64,000 nucleotides of DNA from JBDRED01 sp043820025 [NCBI: Elusimicrobiota bacterium] (GCA_043820025.1 JBDRED010000021.1:17397-81396); one strand, 5' to 3'. Positions 24,675-34,463 are shown, counted from the first letter of the stretch. A program made the numbers and translations. The notes: generated from the letters alone by a model not told the origin.

Positions 24675-25619
24675 TTACTCTGAAATTATTTTTAATATGC
24701 TTTGAAAATCTTCCGGTATTTCAGCCTCAAAATACATTCGTTCATTAGTCAACGGATGAGTAAAGCCTAATTTATACGAATGAAGCATAGGCCTTTTTAT
24801 GTTACCCTTAAACATCTTTGGGTTTACTCCATAAACCGGATCTCCGAGAATAGGAAGGCCTATATACTTAAGGTGAACTCGTATTTGATGCGTCCTGCCG
24901 GTCTTAATTGTCACCTCTAACAAATTTATATCATCTTTAAAACTTTTTACTACCTTGTATTTAGTTATTGCAGGCTTAGCTGATGTGTCAGCTGTAACTG
25001 TCATTTTTTTTCTATTCTGCGCATGGCGTCCGATAGACGCATCAATTATTCCTTCGGTAGATTTTAATTTGCCCTTCACAATCGCTAAATATATTTTCTC
25101 AATAGTCCTGTTATTAAACTGCCTTGCCAGGCCGCTAAGCGCCTTTTCAGTCTTAGCCACAATCATAATCCCGGACGTATCCTTGTCTAATCTATGCACA
25201 AGCCCGGGCCTTATCCATGCCATTGGATCGCGATTGTCCTTTGACGCAGGCAGATCCTTAAAATGATAAACAAGAGCATTAACCAATGTGCCGCCGGTAT
25301 TGCCGCACGCAGGATGAACAACCATTCCCGCAGGTTTATTTAATACCACTATCTCATCATCTTCAAAGATAATATTTAGAGGAATATTCTGCGGAATAAT
25401 TTCTGTAAACTGCGTATTTTCAATAAGCGATATTTCAATTTCATCGCCATCTCTTAGATGATAACCGGCATTTGATCCTTTTTTATTTACTAAGACATGT
25501 GAATCTTTAATAAGATTTTTAAAATATGTCCGCGAATATTGCGGATAATTTTTTGAGAGAAAAGCGTCTAAACGCCTGCCTTTAAATTCCATTGAAATAA
25601 TTATTTTTTCATGTTTCAT
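24675..25619 (-). CDS. Ribosomal large subunit pseudouridine synthase, RluD family
   Basis: 314 residues. An S4 domain (GRRLDAFLSKNYPQYSRTY) is followed by the catalytic domain with GLVHRLDKDTSGIMIVAKT (catalytic Asp in HRLDKDTSG) and KTGRTHQIRVHLKYIGLPILGDPVYG. It modifies uridines in 23S rRNA helix 69 or related sites; RluA/C/D sorting cannot be certain. The 25619 start (MKHEK) is an estimate; ATG at 25631 (MSNN) is also possible, and neither has a strong site. It overlaps or abuts the lgt stop. Confidence 0.9.
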   Translation of the reverse strand: MKHEKIIISMEFKGRRLDAFLSKNYPQYSRTYFKNLIKDSHVLVNKKGSNAGYHLRDGDEIEISLIENTQFTEIIPQNIPLNIIFEDDEIVVLNKPAGMVVHPACGNTGGTLVNALVYHFKDLPASKDNRDPMAWIRPGLVHRLDKDTSGIMIVAKTEKALSGLARQFNNRTIEKIYLAIVKGKLKSTEGIIDASIGRHAQNRKKMTVTADTSAKPAITKYKVVKSFKDDINLLEVTIKTGRTHQIRVHLKYIGLPILGDPVYGVNPKMFKGNIKRPMLHSYKLGFTHPLTNERMYFEAEIPEDFQSILKIISE

Positions 25620-25623
25620 ATTA

Positions 25624-26385
25624 TTACTCATCGCCCAAAGCATAGTTATATATTATTACGGCAACCGCTGTTACAAATAATAAAATGCCTATTCCCTGGG
25701 TCATACTTAAAACCCCGAGCATACCGCGGTCATCGCCGCGCAAAAATTCTAAAAAGAATCTAAACACCGAGTACATGATAACATAAACGCACAACAGGTA
25801 CCCGTTAAATTTATTATGCTTACGCAATTTCCACAACATTAAGAAAATTATTATATCGCCCGCTGACTCAAAAATCTGTACCGGATAAAGCGATACGCCT
25901 ATGGGAGCCAAGCTGCGCGGGTCTTTAAACGTAACTCCGCATATACCATGCGTTTCATGCCCATAACAGCATCCTGCAAAAAAACAGCCGATTCTACCAA
26001 TGGCCTGGCCAATTATTATTCCGGGCGCAATAGCGTCGCCATAAGCAAATATGCTCTTCACTTTTCTCTGTCGTAAAAATATTACAGAGGCTAAAACAGC
26101 TATTATAAGCCCGCCGTAAAAAACTAAGCCGCCCTCCCATATTTTAAATACTGCGGTAATATCGCCGGAATAATATTTAATATTCAGCAAAACATAAAAT
26201 AATCTTCCGCCAAACACAGCAGATAAAATAATTATCCAAAACAGATCATTAATATTTTTTTCTAAAAGATTTTTTCGCTTTATCTCATTTAGAACAATAT
26301 ACCACGCTGCTAAAAACCCAAGCGCAACAAAAAACCCGTAGCTAAAAACCGGTATACCGAATATTTTAAATAAAACCGGATGCAT
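25624..26385 (-). CDS. lgt: Phosphatidylglycerol--prolipoprotein diacylglyceryl transferase
   Basis: 253 residues, multi-pass membrane protein with the Lgt features GGRLFYVLLN, GGLVFYGGLIIA, GQAIGRIGCFFAGCCYG (family signature with Arg/Asn region) and SLYPVQIFES. It adds diacylglyceryl to the lipobox cysteine of prelipoproteins. ATG at 26385 has GGAG six bases upstream; a codon earlier ATG at 26388 is also possible. Its partner lspA follows upstream on the strand. Confidence 0.95.
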   Translation of the reverse strand: MHPVLFKIFGIPVFSYGFFVALGFLAAWYIVLNEIKRKNLLEKNINDLFWIIILSAVFGGRLFYVLLNIKYYSGDITAVFKIWEGGLVFYGGLIIAVLASVIFLRQRKVKSIFAYGDAIAPGIIIGQAIGRIGCFFAGCCYGHETHGICGVTFKDPRSLAPIGVSLYPVQIFESAGDIIIFLMLWKLRKHNKFNGYLLCVYVIMYSVFRFFLEFLRGDDRGMLGVLSMTQGIGILLFVTAVAVIIYNYALGDE

Positions 26386-26436
26386 CATTACTCCTTTCTC
26401 TCAGCGCAAGCTGAGCGCTTTGCGGCTCTAAAATTA

Positions 26437-26905
26437 TTATTTGATTCGTTCCGAACGCGCATAATACCAGAAACTTAATACTGCGGCTATTGTTATGCAT
26501 GAATCAGCTGTATTAAACACCGGCCAAACATGAAAAATCAATAAAATCAACTACATTGCCTCGAAATATTCTGTCAAAAATATTTCCTAAACCGCCGCCG
26601 ATAAACAAACCTAAAAGCAGAGCGCATGGCAGTTTTGGATTTATTTTTTTACAATATAGTATTAATTTATTGCATGAGATTATTAATCCAAGAATCAGTA
26701 ATGAAGAAAATACCAAAAAAAACAGATTGAGGCCTCTGCCTAAACCGAACGCTACTCCGGTATTTCTTATATGGGTAAAAGAAACAATATTAGGAATTAT
26801 TTGTTTAGAAGCGCCAAGCGCGATTGTCTTTAAAACTATAAATTTTGATATTTGATCAAAAGAAAAAACCAAAGAAGAGTATAAAAACACCTTTTTCATC
26901 AGCAT
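26437..26905 (-). CDS. lspA: Lipoprotein signal peptidase, interrupted by a one-base frameshift
   Basis: The open frame from 26905 gives MLMKKVFLYSSLVFSFDQIS with the LspA pattern: DQISKFIVLKT, NTGVAFGLG, IGGGLGNIFDRIFRGNVVDFIDF, the first catalytic Asp in FDR. It then ends early at 26513. One base fewer in the five-A run at 26533-26537 restores HVWPVFNTADSCITIAAVLSF, which holds the second catalytic Asp (NTADS), to a stop at 26437-26439. The recovered length is about 156 residues, normal for LspA. So either a sequence error or a real mutation is involved. Essential with lgt for lipoprotein maturation. Confidence 0.85.
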
Positions 26906-26906
26906 A

Positions 26907-29750
26907 TTACCAATTTTTTATTATCTCGCTGCAGCGGCTGCAAAGCGAAGGATTTTCCTTATCATTACCCACAGTTGTTGACCAGTTCCAGCAGCGTTCG
27001 CATTTCTTTCCTTCAGCCTTAATGACATTAATATTGCAATGAAAACCTTTTAGCTTGTCTGAAAGGATTTCCGAATCTATATTCGCGGCAACATCTTCTT
27101 TAACAATAATTTCCACCTGCGAGACTATAAGCGCCATAGCCCACAAAGTTTCATGGCCTTTATCCAGGTAAATGCCTTTATATTCCTTATTTATGGTTAA
27201 AACAACGCGCGCTTCGAGTGAATTCCCAATAATTCCGGTCTGTCTTTTTTCCTCGATCTTTTTCAAAACAATCTTTCTAAACTCGAACATTTCATCCCAC
27301 TTTTGGGCTGATTCTTTACAGCTTTCCCACTGTTTCAGCAAATCATTCTCAAATGAATTGATACCTGTAAAATCCTGCAAAAAAACGCTCTCTTGTTTAC
27401 TGCCCGGGATACATTCCCATATCTCCTCAGCTGTGAACGATAAAACCGGCGCTATTAATCGAGTCAGCCAAGTAGCAATATAATACAAAGCTGTCTGCGC
27501 TGACCTGCGCTCCTTGCTCTTTGGGCTCAGCACATATAATCTGTCCTTCAATATATCAAAATATAATGAACTAAGCTCAATTGTGCAAAAATTATAAAAC
27601 TTTCTGTACACAATATGAAACTCTCTTTCTTCATACGCTTTTTGAATGGTCTTGGTTAATTCAGCCAGTTTAAATAAAACCCATTTATCAATCTCTAACA
27701 TATCCTTGTATTCGCAGGCGTGGTTTTCATGGTCATATTCATTAAGATTGCCTAATATATATCTTGCGGTGTTACGAATTTTACGATACGCGTCAACTAA
27801 TTGTGTGATAATATCATCTGAAACACGAACATCTTCGCGATAATTCTCGCTTGAAACCCAAAGCCTGATTATATCAGCCCCATACTTGTCCATAATTTCC
27901 TGAGGAGCTATCACATTACCCTGTGATTTACTCATCTTCTTTCCCTCGCCGTCAACTGTAAATCCATGAGTAAGCACAGTTTTATATGGAGCTCTGTTAT
28001 ATAAAGCAACAGAGGGAATCAGAGAAGTCTGAAACCAGCCTCTATGCTGATCTGAACCCTCTAAATAAAGATCTGCAGGCCATGAAAGGCCCTCTCTCTG
28101 CTTGAGAACAGCTTCATGACTGACACCTGAATCAAACCATACATCCAGAATATCTGTTTCTTTGCGAAATTTTTTGCCGCCGCATGAACATGTTATATGC
28201 TCCGGAAGAATTTCGCCTGCATTCATATAGAACCATGCATCACTGCCTTTTTGTTCAAAGAGCGAGGCAACAGCTTCTACGCTCTCTTCAGTTAAAAGCT
28301 CCTGCCTGCAGTCCTCGCAGTAAAAAACCGGTATCGGCGTTCCCCACAAACGCTGCCTTGAGAGGCACCAATGCGGCCTATTCTCGATCATGCCTGTAAT
28401 TCTATTATAGCCAAATTCAGGAATCCACTTAACATCTGCGCATGCCTTTTTCAAAGCTTCGCGCAGGCCGTCTTTGTCAATATCAAGAAACCACTGATCC
28501 GTTGCCCTAAATACTATAGGCTCCTTGCATCTCCAGCAATGCGGATAAGAATGATTAATATCTTCTGCGCCAATAAGCAGGCTGTTTTTAATTAAATACT
28601 CGATAATCAAAGGGTTGCAGCTAAAAACTTCTTTGCCTGCGAAGAGCGCTACATCGTCGGTAAAACATCCCTTATCATCAACAGGCGTTACTATTGGCAG
28701 ATTATACTTAAGCGCTGTTTTATAATCGTCCTCGCCGTGGCCCGGAGCAATATGCACTATCCCTGTGCCGTCTTCCAGTGTGACAAAATCCGCGCAAACT
28801 CCCTGTGAGAACTCGTCTCTGAATGGAGATTTGCAGGTTAGTCCCTCAAGATCTTTGCCCTTTACCTTTTTTAATTCTTTATACGCCTTGATGCCGCATT
28901 TCCGGCATACATTATCTTTTAACTCGTCAGCAACAATATATCTCTCGCCTGCTTTAGCGCTCCCTTTACCCGACTCAGTAACCTCAAATATTACATAATC
29001 AAACTTCTCATGAAATGCTACAGCCACATTTGCAGGCAGTGTCCAAGGAGTGGTGGTCCATATTATAACGAATAGATTATCTATATCATTTAGTTTAGAA
29101 TCTTTCACCGGAAACTTAACAAAAACTGAAGGCGATGTGTGATCTGCGTATTCAACCTCAGCCTCAGCCAGCGCTGTTTCGCACTTTCTGCACCAATATA
29201 CCGGTTTTTTACCTCTATAGACATATCCCTTTTTCGCTAATTCTTTAAACATCCTCACAATTACGGCTTCATATTTCGGATCCATAGTAAGATACGGATT
29301 TTCCCAATCTCCCAATATGCCCAATCTTTTAAATTCATCTCTTTGAATCTTAATAAATTTCTGCGCGAATGCCCCTGCCTTTTTTCTAAACTTTAACTGA
29401 TCAACATGATTTTTGTCTGTATTCATTTCTTTTAAGAGCTGATATTCTATCGGAAGCCCGTGGCAGTCCCATCCGGGAATATATGGAGTAAAAGACCCGT
29501 TCATTGATTCGTATTTAATTATGATATCCTTTAAAATTTTATTCAGCGCATGTCCCAGGTGTATGTGCCCGTTCGCGTATGGCGGCCCGTCATGGAGGAT
29601 ATAATGCTTATTGTTTTTATTCTTAGCAAGCATCTTCCCATACAAATCCTGCGCTTCCCAATTCTTTGCCTGCACAGGCTCTCTCTGGGAAAGGTTTGCC
29701 TTCATTGAAAATTTTGTCTTTGGTAAATTTACCTTCTTTTGATCTTCCAC
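26907..29750 (-). CDS. ileS: Isoleucine--tRNA ligase
   Basis: 947 residues. HIGH motif in PPYANGHIHLGHALNKIL, editing (CP1) domain with TTPWTLPANVAVAF, KMSKS in GEGKKMSKSQGNVI, anticodon domain and a C-terminal zinc site (CERCWNW ... CSRCSE). The GTG at 29750 starts the gene with AGGAG eight bases before it. It is followed directly by lspA (TAATATG). No T-box is visible upstream; the gene before it is an ankyrin protein ending 42 bases away. Confidence 0.97.
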   Translation of the reverse strand: MEDQKKVNLPKTKFSMKANLSQREPVQAKNWEAQDLYGKMLAKNKNNKHYILHDGPPYANGHIHLGHALNKILKDIIIKYESMNGSFTPYIPGWDCHGLPIEYQLLKEMNTDKNHVDQLKFRKKAGAFAQKFIKIQRDEFKRLGILGDWENPYLTMDPKYEAVIVRMFKELAKKGYVYRGKKPVYWCRKCETALAEAEVEYADHTSPSVFVKFPVKDSKLNDIDNLFVIIWTTTPWTLPANVAVAFHEKFDYVIFEVTESGKGSAKAGERYIVADELKDNVCRKCGIKAYKELKKVKGKDLEGLTCKSPFRDEFSQGVCADFVTLEDGTGIVHIAPGHGEDDYKTALKYNLPIVTPVDDKGCFTDDVALFAGKEVFSCNPLIIEYLIKNSLLIGAEDINHSYPHCWRCKEPIVFRATDQWFLDIDKDGLREALKKACADVKWIPEFGYNRITGMIENRPHWCLSRQRLWGTPIPVFYCEDCRQELLTEESVEAVASLFEQKGSDAWFYMNAGEILPEHITCSCGGKKFRKETDILDVWFDSGVSHEAVLKQREGLSWPADLYLEGSDQHRGWFQTSLIPSVALYNRAPYKTVLTHGFTVDGEGKKMSKSQGNVIAPQEIMDKYGADIIRLWVSSENYREDVRVSDDIITQLVDAYRKIRNTARYILGNLNEYDHENHACEYKDMLEIDKWVLFKLAELTKTIQKAYEEREFHIVYRKFYNFCTIELSSLYFDILKDRLYVLSPKSKERRSAQTALYYIATWLTRLIAPVLSFTAEEIWECIPGSKQESVFLQDFTGINSFENDLLKQWESCKESAQKWDEMFEFRKIVLKKIEEKRQTGIIGNSLEARVVLTINKEYKGIYLDKGHETLWAMALIVSQVEIIVKEDVAANIDSEILSDKLKGFHCNINVIKAEGKKCERCWNWSTTVGNDKENPSLCSRCSEIIKNW

Positions 29751-29792
29751 AACAAAAACTCCTGTTATCTTAACACATCCATCTTTATAGTA

Positions 29793-30851
29793 TTAATTAC
29801 TTGGTTGTTCGCCGATTTCTGCGTTTGGTTCTTCGCTCTTTGCTTCTTCCATCTTTGCTTGTTTTTTATCTTTGGATTTTTCTTTATCCTTAACTTTTTT
29901 TTCCTTTTCCGGCTTAGCTTCTTTTTGTTTTTCATTCTGTTTTTTATCTTCTTTACTCTTATCTCCCTTTTTCTCAAACTTTGACACAGCCTTTTCCATC
30001 ATCTTAATAACCTTAGGATTACCTTTTATCTTTGCGATTGCCAGAGCGTCATTTCCCTTATTATTCTTAGCTGTAACATACGCCTTTTGCTTTATTATGC
30101 TATCAATAAGTTTAACATTATCAGTCCTAATAGCGTACATAAGAGCTGTATTTCCTGTTTTGTCGGCAATATTCACGTCGAGATTCTTCTGTTTTTGGAG
30201 TATTGGCGTTATAGCATCGCATCCCTTTGATATTGAATACATAAAAGGAGTGACGCCATTTACATCTTGAAGATTGACATCAATCTTTGCCTTTAGGAGA
30301 ACATTAACAAGTTGCGCATTCTTTTTTTCAACTGCAAATCTTAAAGCTGAAAATCCATTATCATCCACTGCGTTTATATTAGCGCCATGCTCCAAAAGAA
30401 ATGATACAACTTCTACACGTTCTTCCCTGCTCGCAATTAAAAGAGCGGTCAAATCATTTTTTGTTTTATTATTAATGTCAAGGCCTCTGGTAAGAAGAAG
30501 TCCAAGTCCCGCTTGATCGCCTCTTCTCGCGAACACAAAAAACGCGCCGTAGAGAGCGTTTGTTTCCTCTATATCTCTCTTTGCCTCGTCAATATTTTCC
30601 AATCCGCTCAGCATTACGTTTTTTTCTACCGGTGTTACAGGCATAGCTGTCTGCGCAGGCTCAGCCTCAATATTTGAATTTGCAGCATCCGCTGAAGCCA
30701 GCATCATTGGCACAGCTGTATATGTAGACATCGCAATAAGAATATTTGACTGTTCTTCATTTGGGGCCTGAACAGCGGAATCCTCTGCGTAAAGATTAGT
30801 TAATCCTAAAAAAAGACCTGCGGCTAAAAACATTACAAACATTTTTTTCAT
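29793..30851 (-). CDS. Exported ankyrin-repeat protein with charged tail
   Basis: 352 residues. Signal peptide (MKKMFVMFLAAGLFLGLTNL then YA), a linker, then about five or six ankyrin repeats from about residue 100 to 270 (GLDINNKTKNDLTALLIA, GANINAVDDNGFSALRFA, VNLQDVNGVTPFMYSIS, and DVNIADKTGNTALMYAI). The tail of about 70 residues is almost only Lys, Glu and Asp. Probably a protein-binding factor in the periplasm or on the surface; no partner is seen. The ATG has AGGAGG. Confidence 0.85.
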   Translation of the reverse strand: MKKMFVMFLAAGLFLGLTNLYAEDSAVQAPNEEQSNILIAMSTYTAVPMMLASADAANSNIEAEPAQTAMPVTPVEKNVMLSGLENIDEAKRDIEETNALYGAFFVFARRGDQAGLGLLLTRGLDINNKTKNDLTALLIASREERVEVVSFLLEHGANINAVDDNGFSALRFAVEKKNAQLVNVLLKAKIDVNLQDVNGVTPFMYSISKGCDAITPILQKQKNLDVNIADKTGNTALMYAIRTDNVKLIDSIIKQKAYVTAKNNKGNDALAIAKIKGNPKVIKMMEKAVSKFEKKGDKSKEDKKQNEKQKEAKPEKEKKVKDKEKSKDKKQAKMEEAKSEEPNAEIGEQPSN

Positions 30852-30947
30852 AAAATGCCCTCCTTTAATTGTAAAAATTGTTTACGCGGCGAGCGCGTAA
30901 ATTATTATAATGTTGTATTATACAAATTTATGGAAATATATCAAATT

Positions 30948-32159
30948 TTAATTCTTTGTAATTAGGTTAATCAAGGAAAGATAGTCGCATATATGGCGGG
31001 TTATTAGGAAATTATTACGAATATATTCTTTAGCGCGCCTGCCGAGTTTTTCAGAAAAATCCGGATTGTTTAATAAATACCTAACCCTGTACGCGCAGCC
31101 CTCTACAGAATTAACCGTAAATCCGGTTTTTCCATAAATAATCTGTGTTGTTATTCCACCCACAGCGCCGCCTATAACAGGTTTTCCCTTCCACATAGCT
31201 TCTGCGACAGTAAGCCCAAATCCTTCTCTTAAAGATTTTTGCAAAATAACGCTCGCAGCGCTTTGAAGAGCGTTAATATCATGATGCGCATTGGGAGAAA
31301 GATTTAAAATAAACATATCAGGATCGCCCTCTGCAGCTGCGTTAACATACTCTAAAACCTGCAGGCCTTCAGGATCGTCATCAGCGCTGCCTCCTGCTAA
31401 GACTAAACAACAATCATTATACTGCTTCACTAGTTTATACGCTCTGATAACTCCTAACGGGTCTTTAAATTTATCAAACCTGGAAACTTGAAGTATTATT
31501 GGTTTATCATTAGGTATCTTATATTTGTCCAGCACAGCTCTTATCTCATCTTTTGTCAGGTCTCTGCTTTTTTCGCTTAATGGATCTATAGACGGATAAA
31601 TAAGATATTGAGGTATAGCGAGCCTTTGAGAAAAACTCGGCAAAGAAAATATCGCGCTATCATACTTATCAATGTATTGTTTTAAAAAGTGCCAAACCTT
31701 TCTCTGCGGCCTTGAAGCGTCTACATGACAGCGCCAAACCCATTTTGAATTTTTCGGTTTAAAATTTACCAATGCAGCCGGCTGAGGATCATGAATAATC
31801 GCGACGTCAGCTTTCAAATCAATCTTTTGCGCAGCAATCGTATTTATTCGTTTATATTCTTCATACAATTCATCCGATACATTTACCATCATTCCCTGCA
31901 AAGCATTATGAAATGTTTTCGTGCATTTATAAAAAAGCGGAGAACCTTCAATTACCTCCCACCTTGCCTTTATATCCAATTCATTAAAAAGAGGCATCAG
32001 CCTATTCAGCATCTCAGCAACGCCTCCGCCTGTGCGCGTTGAGTTTACATGCAGAAAGGTCTTGCCCTTCACGGTATCAGCCAGTTTATAAACTAAATCT
32101 AATGTGCCTCTTGGAGCAATATCCCTATAAGCCTCTAATATTGGATGCGTTTCACTCAT
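30948..32159 (-). CDS. GT4 glycosyltransferase, TreT-like trehalose synthase
   Basis: 403 residues. N-terminal half has FLHVNSTRTGGGVAEMLNRLMP and the C-terminal GT-B half has RFDKFKDPLGVIRAYKL, GGSADDDPEG and the family motif LREGFGLTVAEAMWKGKPVIG. This pattern is TreT (ADP- or UDP-glucose plus glucose to trehalose), a pathway in archaea and some anaerobes. The start ATG at 32159 overlaps the DUF5752 gene's stop (ATGA) and has GAGGAAA upstream, so the two are co-translated. Products other than trehalose are possible. Confidence 0.8.
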   Translation of the reverse strand: MSETHPILEAYRDIAPRGTLDLVYKLADTVKGKTFLHVNSTRTGGGVAEMLNRLMPLFNELDIKARWEVIEGSPLFYKCTKTFHNALQGMMVNVSDELYEEYKRINTIAAQKIDLKADVAIIHDPQPAALVNFKPKNSKWVWRCHVDASRPQRKVWHFLKQYIDKYDSAIFSLPSFSQRLAIPQYLIYPSIDPLSEKSRDLTKDEIRAVLDKYKIPNDKPIILQVSRFDKFKDPLGVIRAYKLVKQYNDCCLVLAGGSADDDPEGLQVLEYVNAAAEGDPDMFILNLSPNAHHDINALQSAASVILQKSLREGFGLTVAEAMWKGKPVIGGAVGGITTQIIYGKTGFTVNSVEGCAYRVRYLLNNPDFSEKLGRRAKEYIRNNFLITRHICDYLSLINLITKN

Positions 32160-32806
32160 TTTGACATTTCCTCGTCGCATAAGAGCAATAACTTCGCCCT
32201 TAATCCTTCAAGATTATACATATAACAATCTATATTTTCTATCTTTTGCGCCAAATCAGTAAGCTGTAAATTATTTCCAATCCAGGACGCAAAATCACTC
32301 ACTCCCTTACCGCTCCTAAGACGCGCGTCAAATATATGAAAATATATTACGCTTGCATCAATCGCTTTGATTGTATTTCTAAAATCCTTTAATGTTTTGA
32401 CACTTATTCCTGTAGGAACATCAACAATACATGACTTCATAAAATAGAAAGGCTGTCCATGCGTCAACGTGGGAATAGATCCAAGTTCAGATAAATGTTC
32501 GTCTAAAATCTCTACCAGGATATTTCTAACATCTTCCATACGCATTTTTTGAAGAGGAGTAACTGACGCAAGTTTTTCGCCTAATACACGATCCCTAAGC
32601 TGAATAGAAGTCCAGTTTGCAAAATCATTTGGATATGGCCCGCCAATATTATAATCTGAATGTTTAAAATAAAAGGTATGCATGTGATAATAAATAGAAT
32701 CTAAAGGAACCTCTTCCATAAGCTCCATCAGCTTTAATTCATTATCAGCTCTTCTTCCCAGAAGTTCAGTTATTTGATAACAGCTTTTGAAAACAAAATT
32801 TTTCAT
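32156..32806 (-). CDS. DUF5752 family protein
   Basis: 216 residues: FVFKSCYQITELLGRRADNE, then helical stretches with conserved aromatic and His residues (SIYYHMHTFYFKHSDY, SVIYFHIFDARLRSGKGVSDF, SWIGNNL). DUF5752 genes are often found beside TreT-type glycosyltransferases. Function is unknown; it may be a helper or subunit of TreT. It overlaps the transferase gene by four bases. Confidence 0.75.
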   Translation of the reverse strand: MKNFVFKSCYQITELLGRRADNELKLMELMEEVPLDSIYYHMHTFYFKHSDYNIGGPYPNDFANWTSIQLRDRVLGEKLASVTPLQKMRMEDVRNILVEILDEHLSELGSIPTLTHGQPFYFMKSCIVDVPTGISVKTLKDFRNTIKAIDASVIYFHIFDARLRSGKGVSDFASWIGNNLQLTDLAQKIENIDCYMYNLEGLRAKLLLLCDEEMSK

Positions 32807-32870
32807 TACTCATACCCCGCGGCGCGTAAACGCGCTAAGTATTTTATTCTCTCAAATATCCCCGTTCTTA

Positions 32871-34082
32871 TTACTCTAACACATCCTCTAAAAGAGCGCT
32901 TGTTTCAACTGCGGGAATTTCTTCAACATCTTTAAGCTTTCTCTGTATGGTTCTTGATTTTTTTGCGGCATCCTCGATTGTATTATGCGCTTCCATTAAT
33001 TTTTTCTGCGTTTTATCCAATATATCGCCAAATTTGCCGAATTCATTCTTTACAGCTCCCAGAAGATTCCACACCTCGCTCGACCTTCTTTCTATTACCA
33101 ATGTCCTAAAACCCATCTGCAGGCTGTTTAATAATGCTGACAATGTAGTCGGGCCTGTTACAATTATTCTGCATTCTCTCTGCAGTTTTTCGCAAAGATC
33201 GCTTCTCCTAATCACCTCAGCGTATAATCCTTCTGTCGGCAAAAACATAATACCAAAATCCGTTGTGTTTGGCGGATCTAAATATTTTTCCTGGATTGCT
33301 TTTGCCTCAAGCTTTATACGCGTTTCTAATTGTTTAATCGCCTGATCAACATCCTCATGATTTCCTCGTTCTTCAGCCTCTTGAAGACGCTGATAATCTT
33401 CCTGAGGAAATTTTGCGTCAATAGGCAGCCATACCACATCGTCCGTATTGTTTCTGCCCGGAAGTTTTATGGCAAACTCAACGCGTTCATTGCTCCCTTT
33501 CTTGGTTATGACATTACTGCTGTACTGTTCCTGGGTCAGTATCTGTTCTAATAGCGCGCCAAGCTGTATTTCGCCCCATGTGCCTCTTGTCTTAACATTG
33601 GTGAGAACCCTTTTCAAATCGCCAACGTTCGACGCCAAACTCTGCATTTCTCCCAGTCCTTTGTACACAGCTTCTAAACGCTCGCTCACAACCTTAAATG
33701 AATCTCCCAATCTCTTTTCCAATGTGGCATGCAGTTTTTCATCAACCGTCTCGCGCATCTTTTCTAATTTTTGATTATTATCTTCCTGAAGATTTCTTAT
33801 ACGTTCTTCAAGCATAACTCTCATATTTTCAAATTTCTCTTCATTGAGCCTTGAGATACCGGTCATATGCTTTACAATGGAATCATTAAATAGTTTCAGA
33901 GAAGAACCAATTTCCTCTCTCTGCATACGCGCGTTTTTATCCATAGCGTCTCTTGTGTCCCTTAATAATCGTTCCAAATAAGTATATCCGCTATTATCCG
34001 CGCCTCTTTTAAATAATTGAACGAGCTGTATCGCAAAAATCCCAAGCGCCAAACAGCTGATAGTAATTAGTAGTGAAAACAT
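32871..34082 (-). CDS. rmuC: DNA recombination protein RmuC
   Basis: 403 residues. N-terminal transmembrane helix (FSLLITISCLALGIFAIQL), long coiled coil (about residues 40-140), then the RmuC domain with LKRVLTNVKTRGTWGEIQLG, VWLPIDAKFPQEDYQRL, PPNTTDFGIMFLPTEGLYAEV and GPTTLSALLNSLQMGFRTLV. RmuC limits genome inversions and holds a nuclease-like core. The ATG at 34082 has AGG at a good distance; the first ATG at 34091 is too close to it. Confidence 0.92.
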   Translation of the reverse strand: MFSLLITISCLALGIFAIQLVQLFKRGADNSGYTYLERLLRDTRDAMDKNARMQREEIGSSLKLFNDSIVKHMTGISRLNEEKFENMRVMLEERIRNLQEDNNQKLEKMRETVDEKLHATLEKRLGDSFKVVSERLEAVYKGLGEMQSLASNVGDLKRVLTNVKTRGTWGEIQLGALLEQILTQEQYSSNVITKKGSNERVEFAIKLPGRNNTDDVVWLPIDAKFPQEDYQRLQEAEERGNHEDVDQAIKQLETRIKLEAKAIQEKYLDPPNTTDFGIMFLPTEGLYAEVIRRSDLCEKLQRECRIIVTGPTTLSALLNSLQMGFRTLVIERRSSEVWNLLGAVKNEFGKFGDILDKTQKKLMEAHNTIEDAAKKSRTIQRKLKDVEEIPAVETSALLEDVLE

Positions 34083-34173
34083 ATTTGTCATCCTGAATTC
34101 TAAACTTTAAAACTTTTTATTATAATAACTCAATGATTTTAATTATATATCATTATGTATCAAGATAGAAGAA

Positions 34174-34208
34174 TAAAAAAAGCCGCTTTAAAATTTTTCA
34201 AAGCGGCT
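34174..34208 (-). terminator. Intrinsic terminator after the PUR-alpha-like gene
   Basis: Nine-base stem AGCCGCTTT (34181-34189) with AAAGCGGCT (34200-34208), ten-base AT-rich loop, then T-run on the minus strand (A-run 34175-34180). It ends transcription from 34233-34463. Confidence 0.8.
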
Positions 34209-34232
34209 TCTAAAAAATCCCTTCATTCATTA

Positions 34233-34463
34233 TTAATTATTTTTTACGAACTCCATCACCTTATTAAGACTCTCTGTAAAAGCATCAAAATGTTCCTGAA
34301 AGACCATTACTCTTGTTCTTTCAGACTTTCCTTCAGTTGACCGCTTCTCTGTAATAACCAAATACTTTTGATTATCTTTTGTTTCCTTCACGTCGAAAAA
34401 ATACAACCTTCTACCAGCTGCCAGCTTCTCGGTAAACAGCTCCTTTTTTTCTTGTACGATCAT
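34233..34463 (-). CDS. PUR-alpha-like (DUF3276) nucleic-acid-binding protein
   Basis: 76 residues with the PUR repeat pattern: LFTEKLAAGRRLYFFDVKETKDNQKYLVITEKRS, then RVMVFQEHFDAFTESL. The family (BpuR and relatives) binds RNA or single-stranded DNA and is best known from Spirochaetes and Bacteroidetes. It has its own AAGGAG site and terminator, and so looks monocistronic. The biological target is not shown. Confidence 0.8.
   Translation of the reverse strand: MIVQEKKELFTEKLAAGRRLYFFDVKETKDNQKYLVITEKRSTEGKSERTRVMVFQEHFDAFTESLNKVMEFVKNN

Noticed and set aside
29765-29977. ORF rich in Lys/Arg/Ile in the alternate frame of the ankyrin protein's tail
   Set aside because: It arises from the Lys/Glu-rich coding region of the real gene in another frame, not a separate gene.
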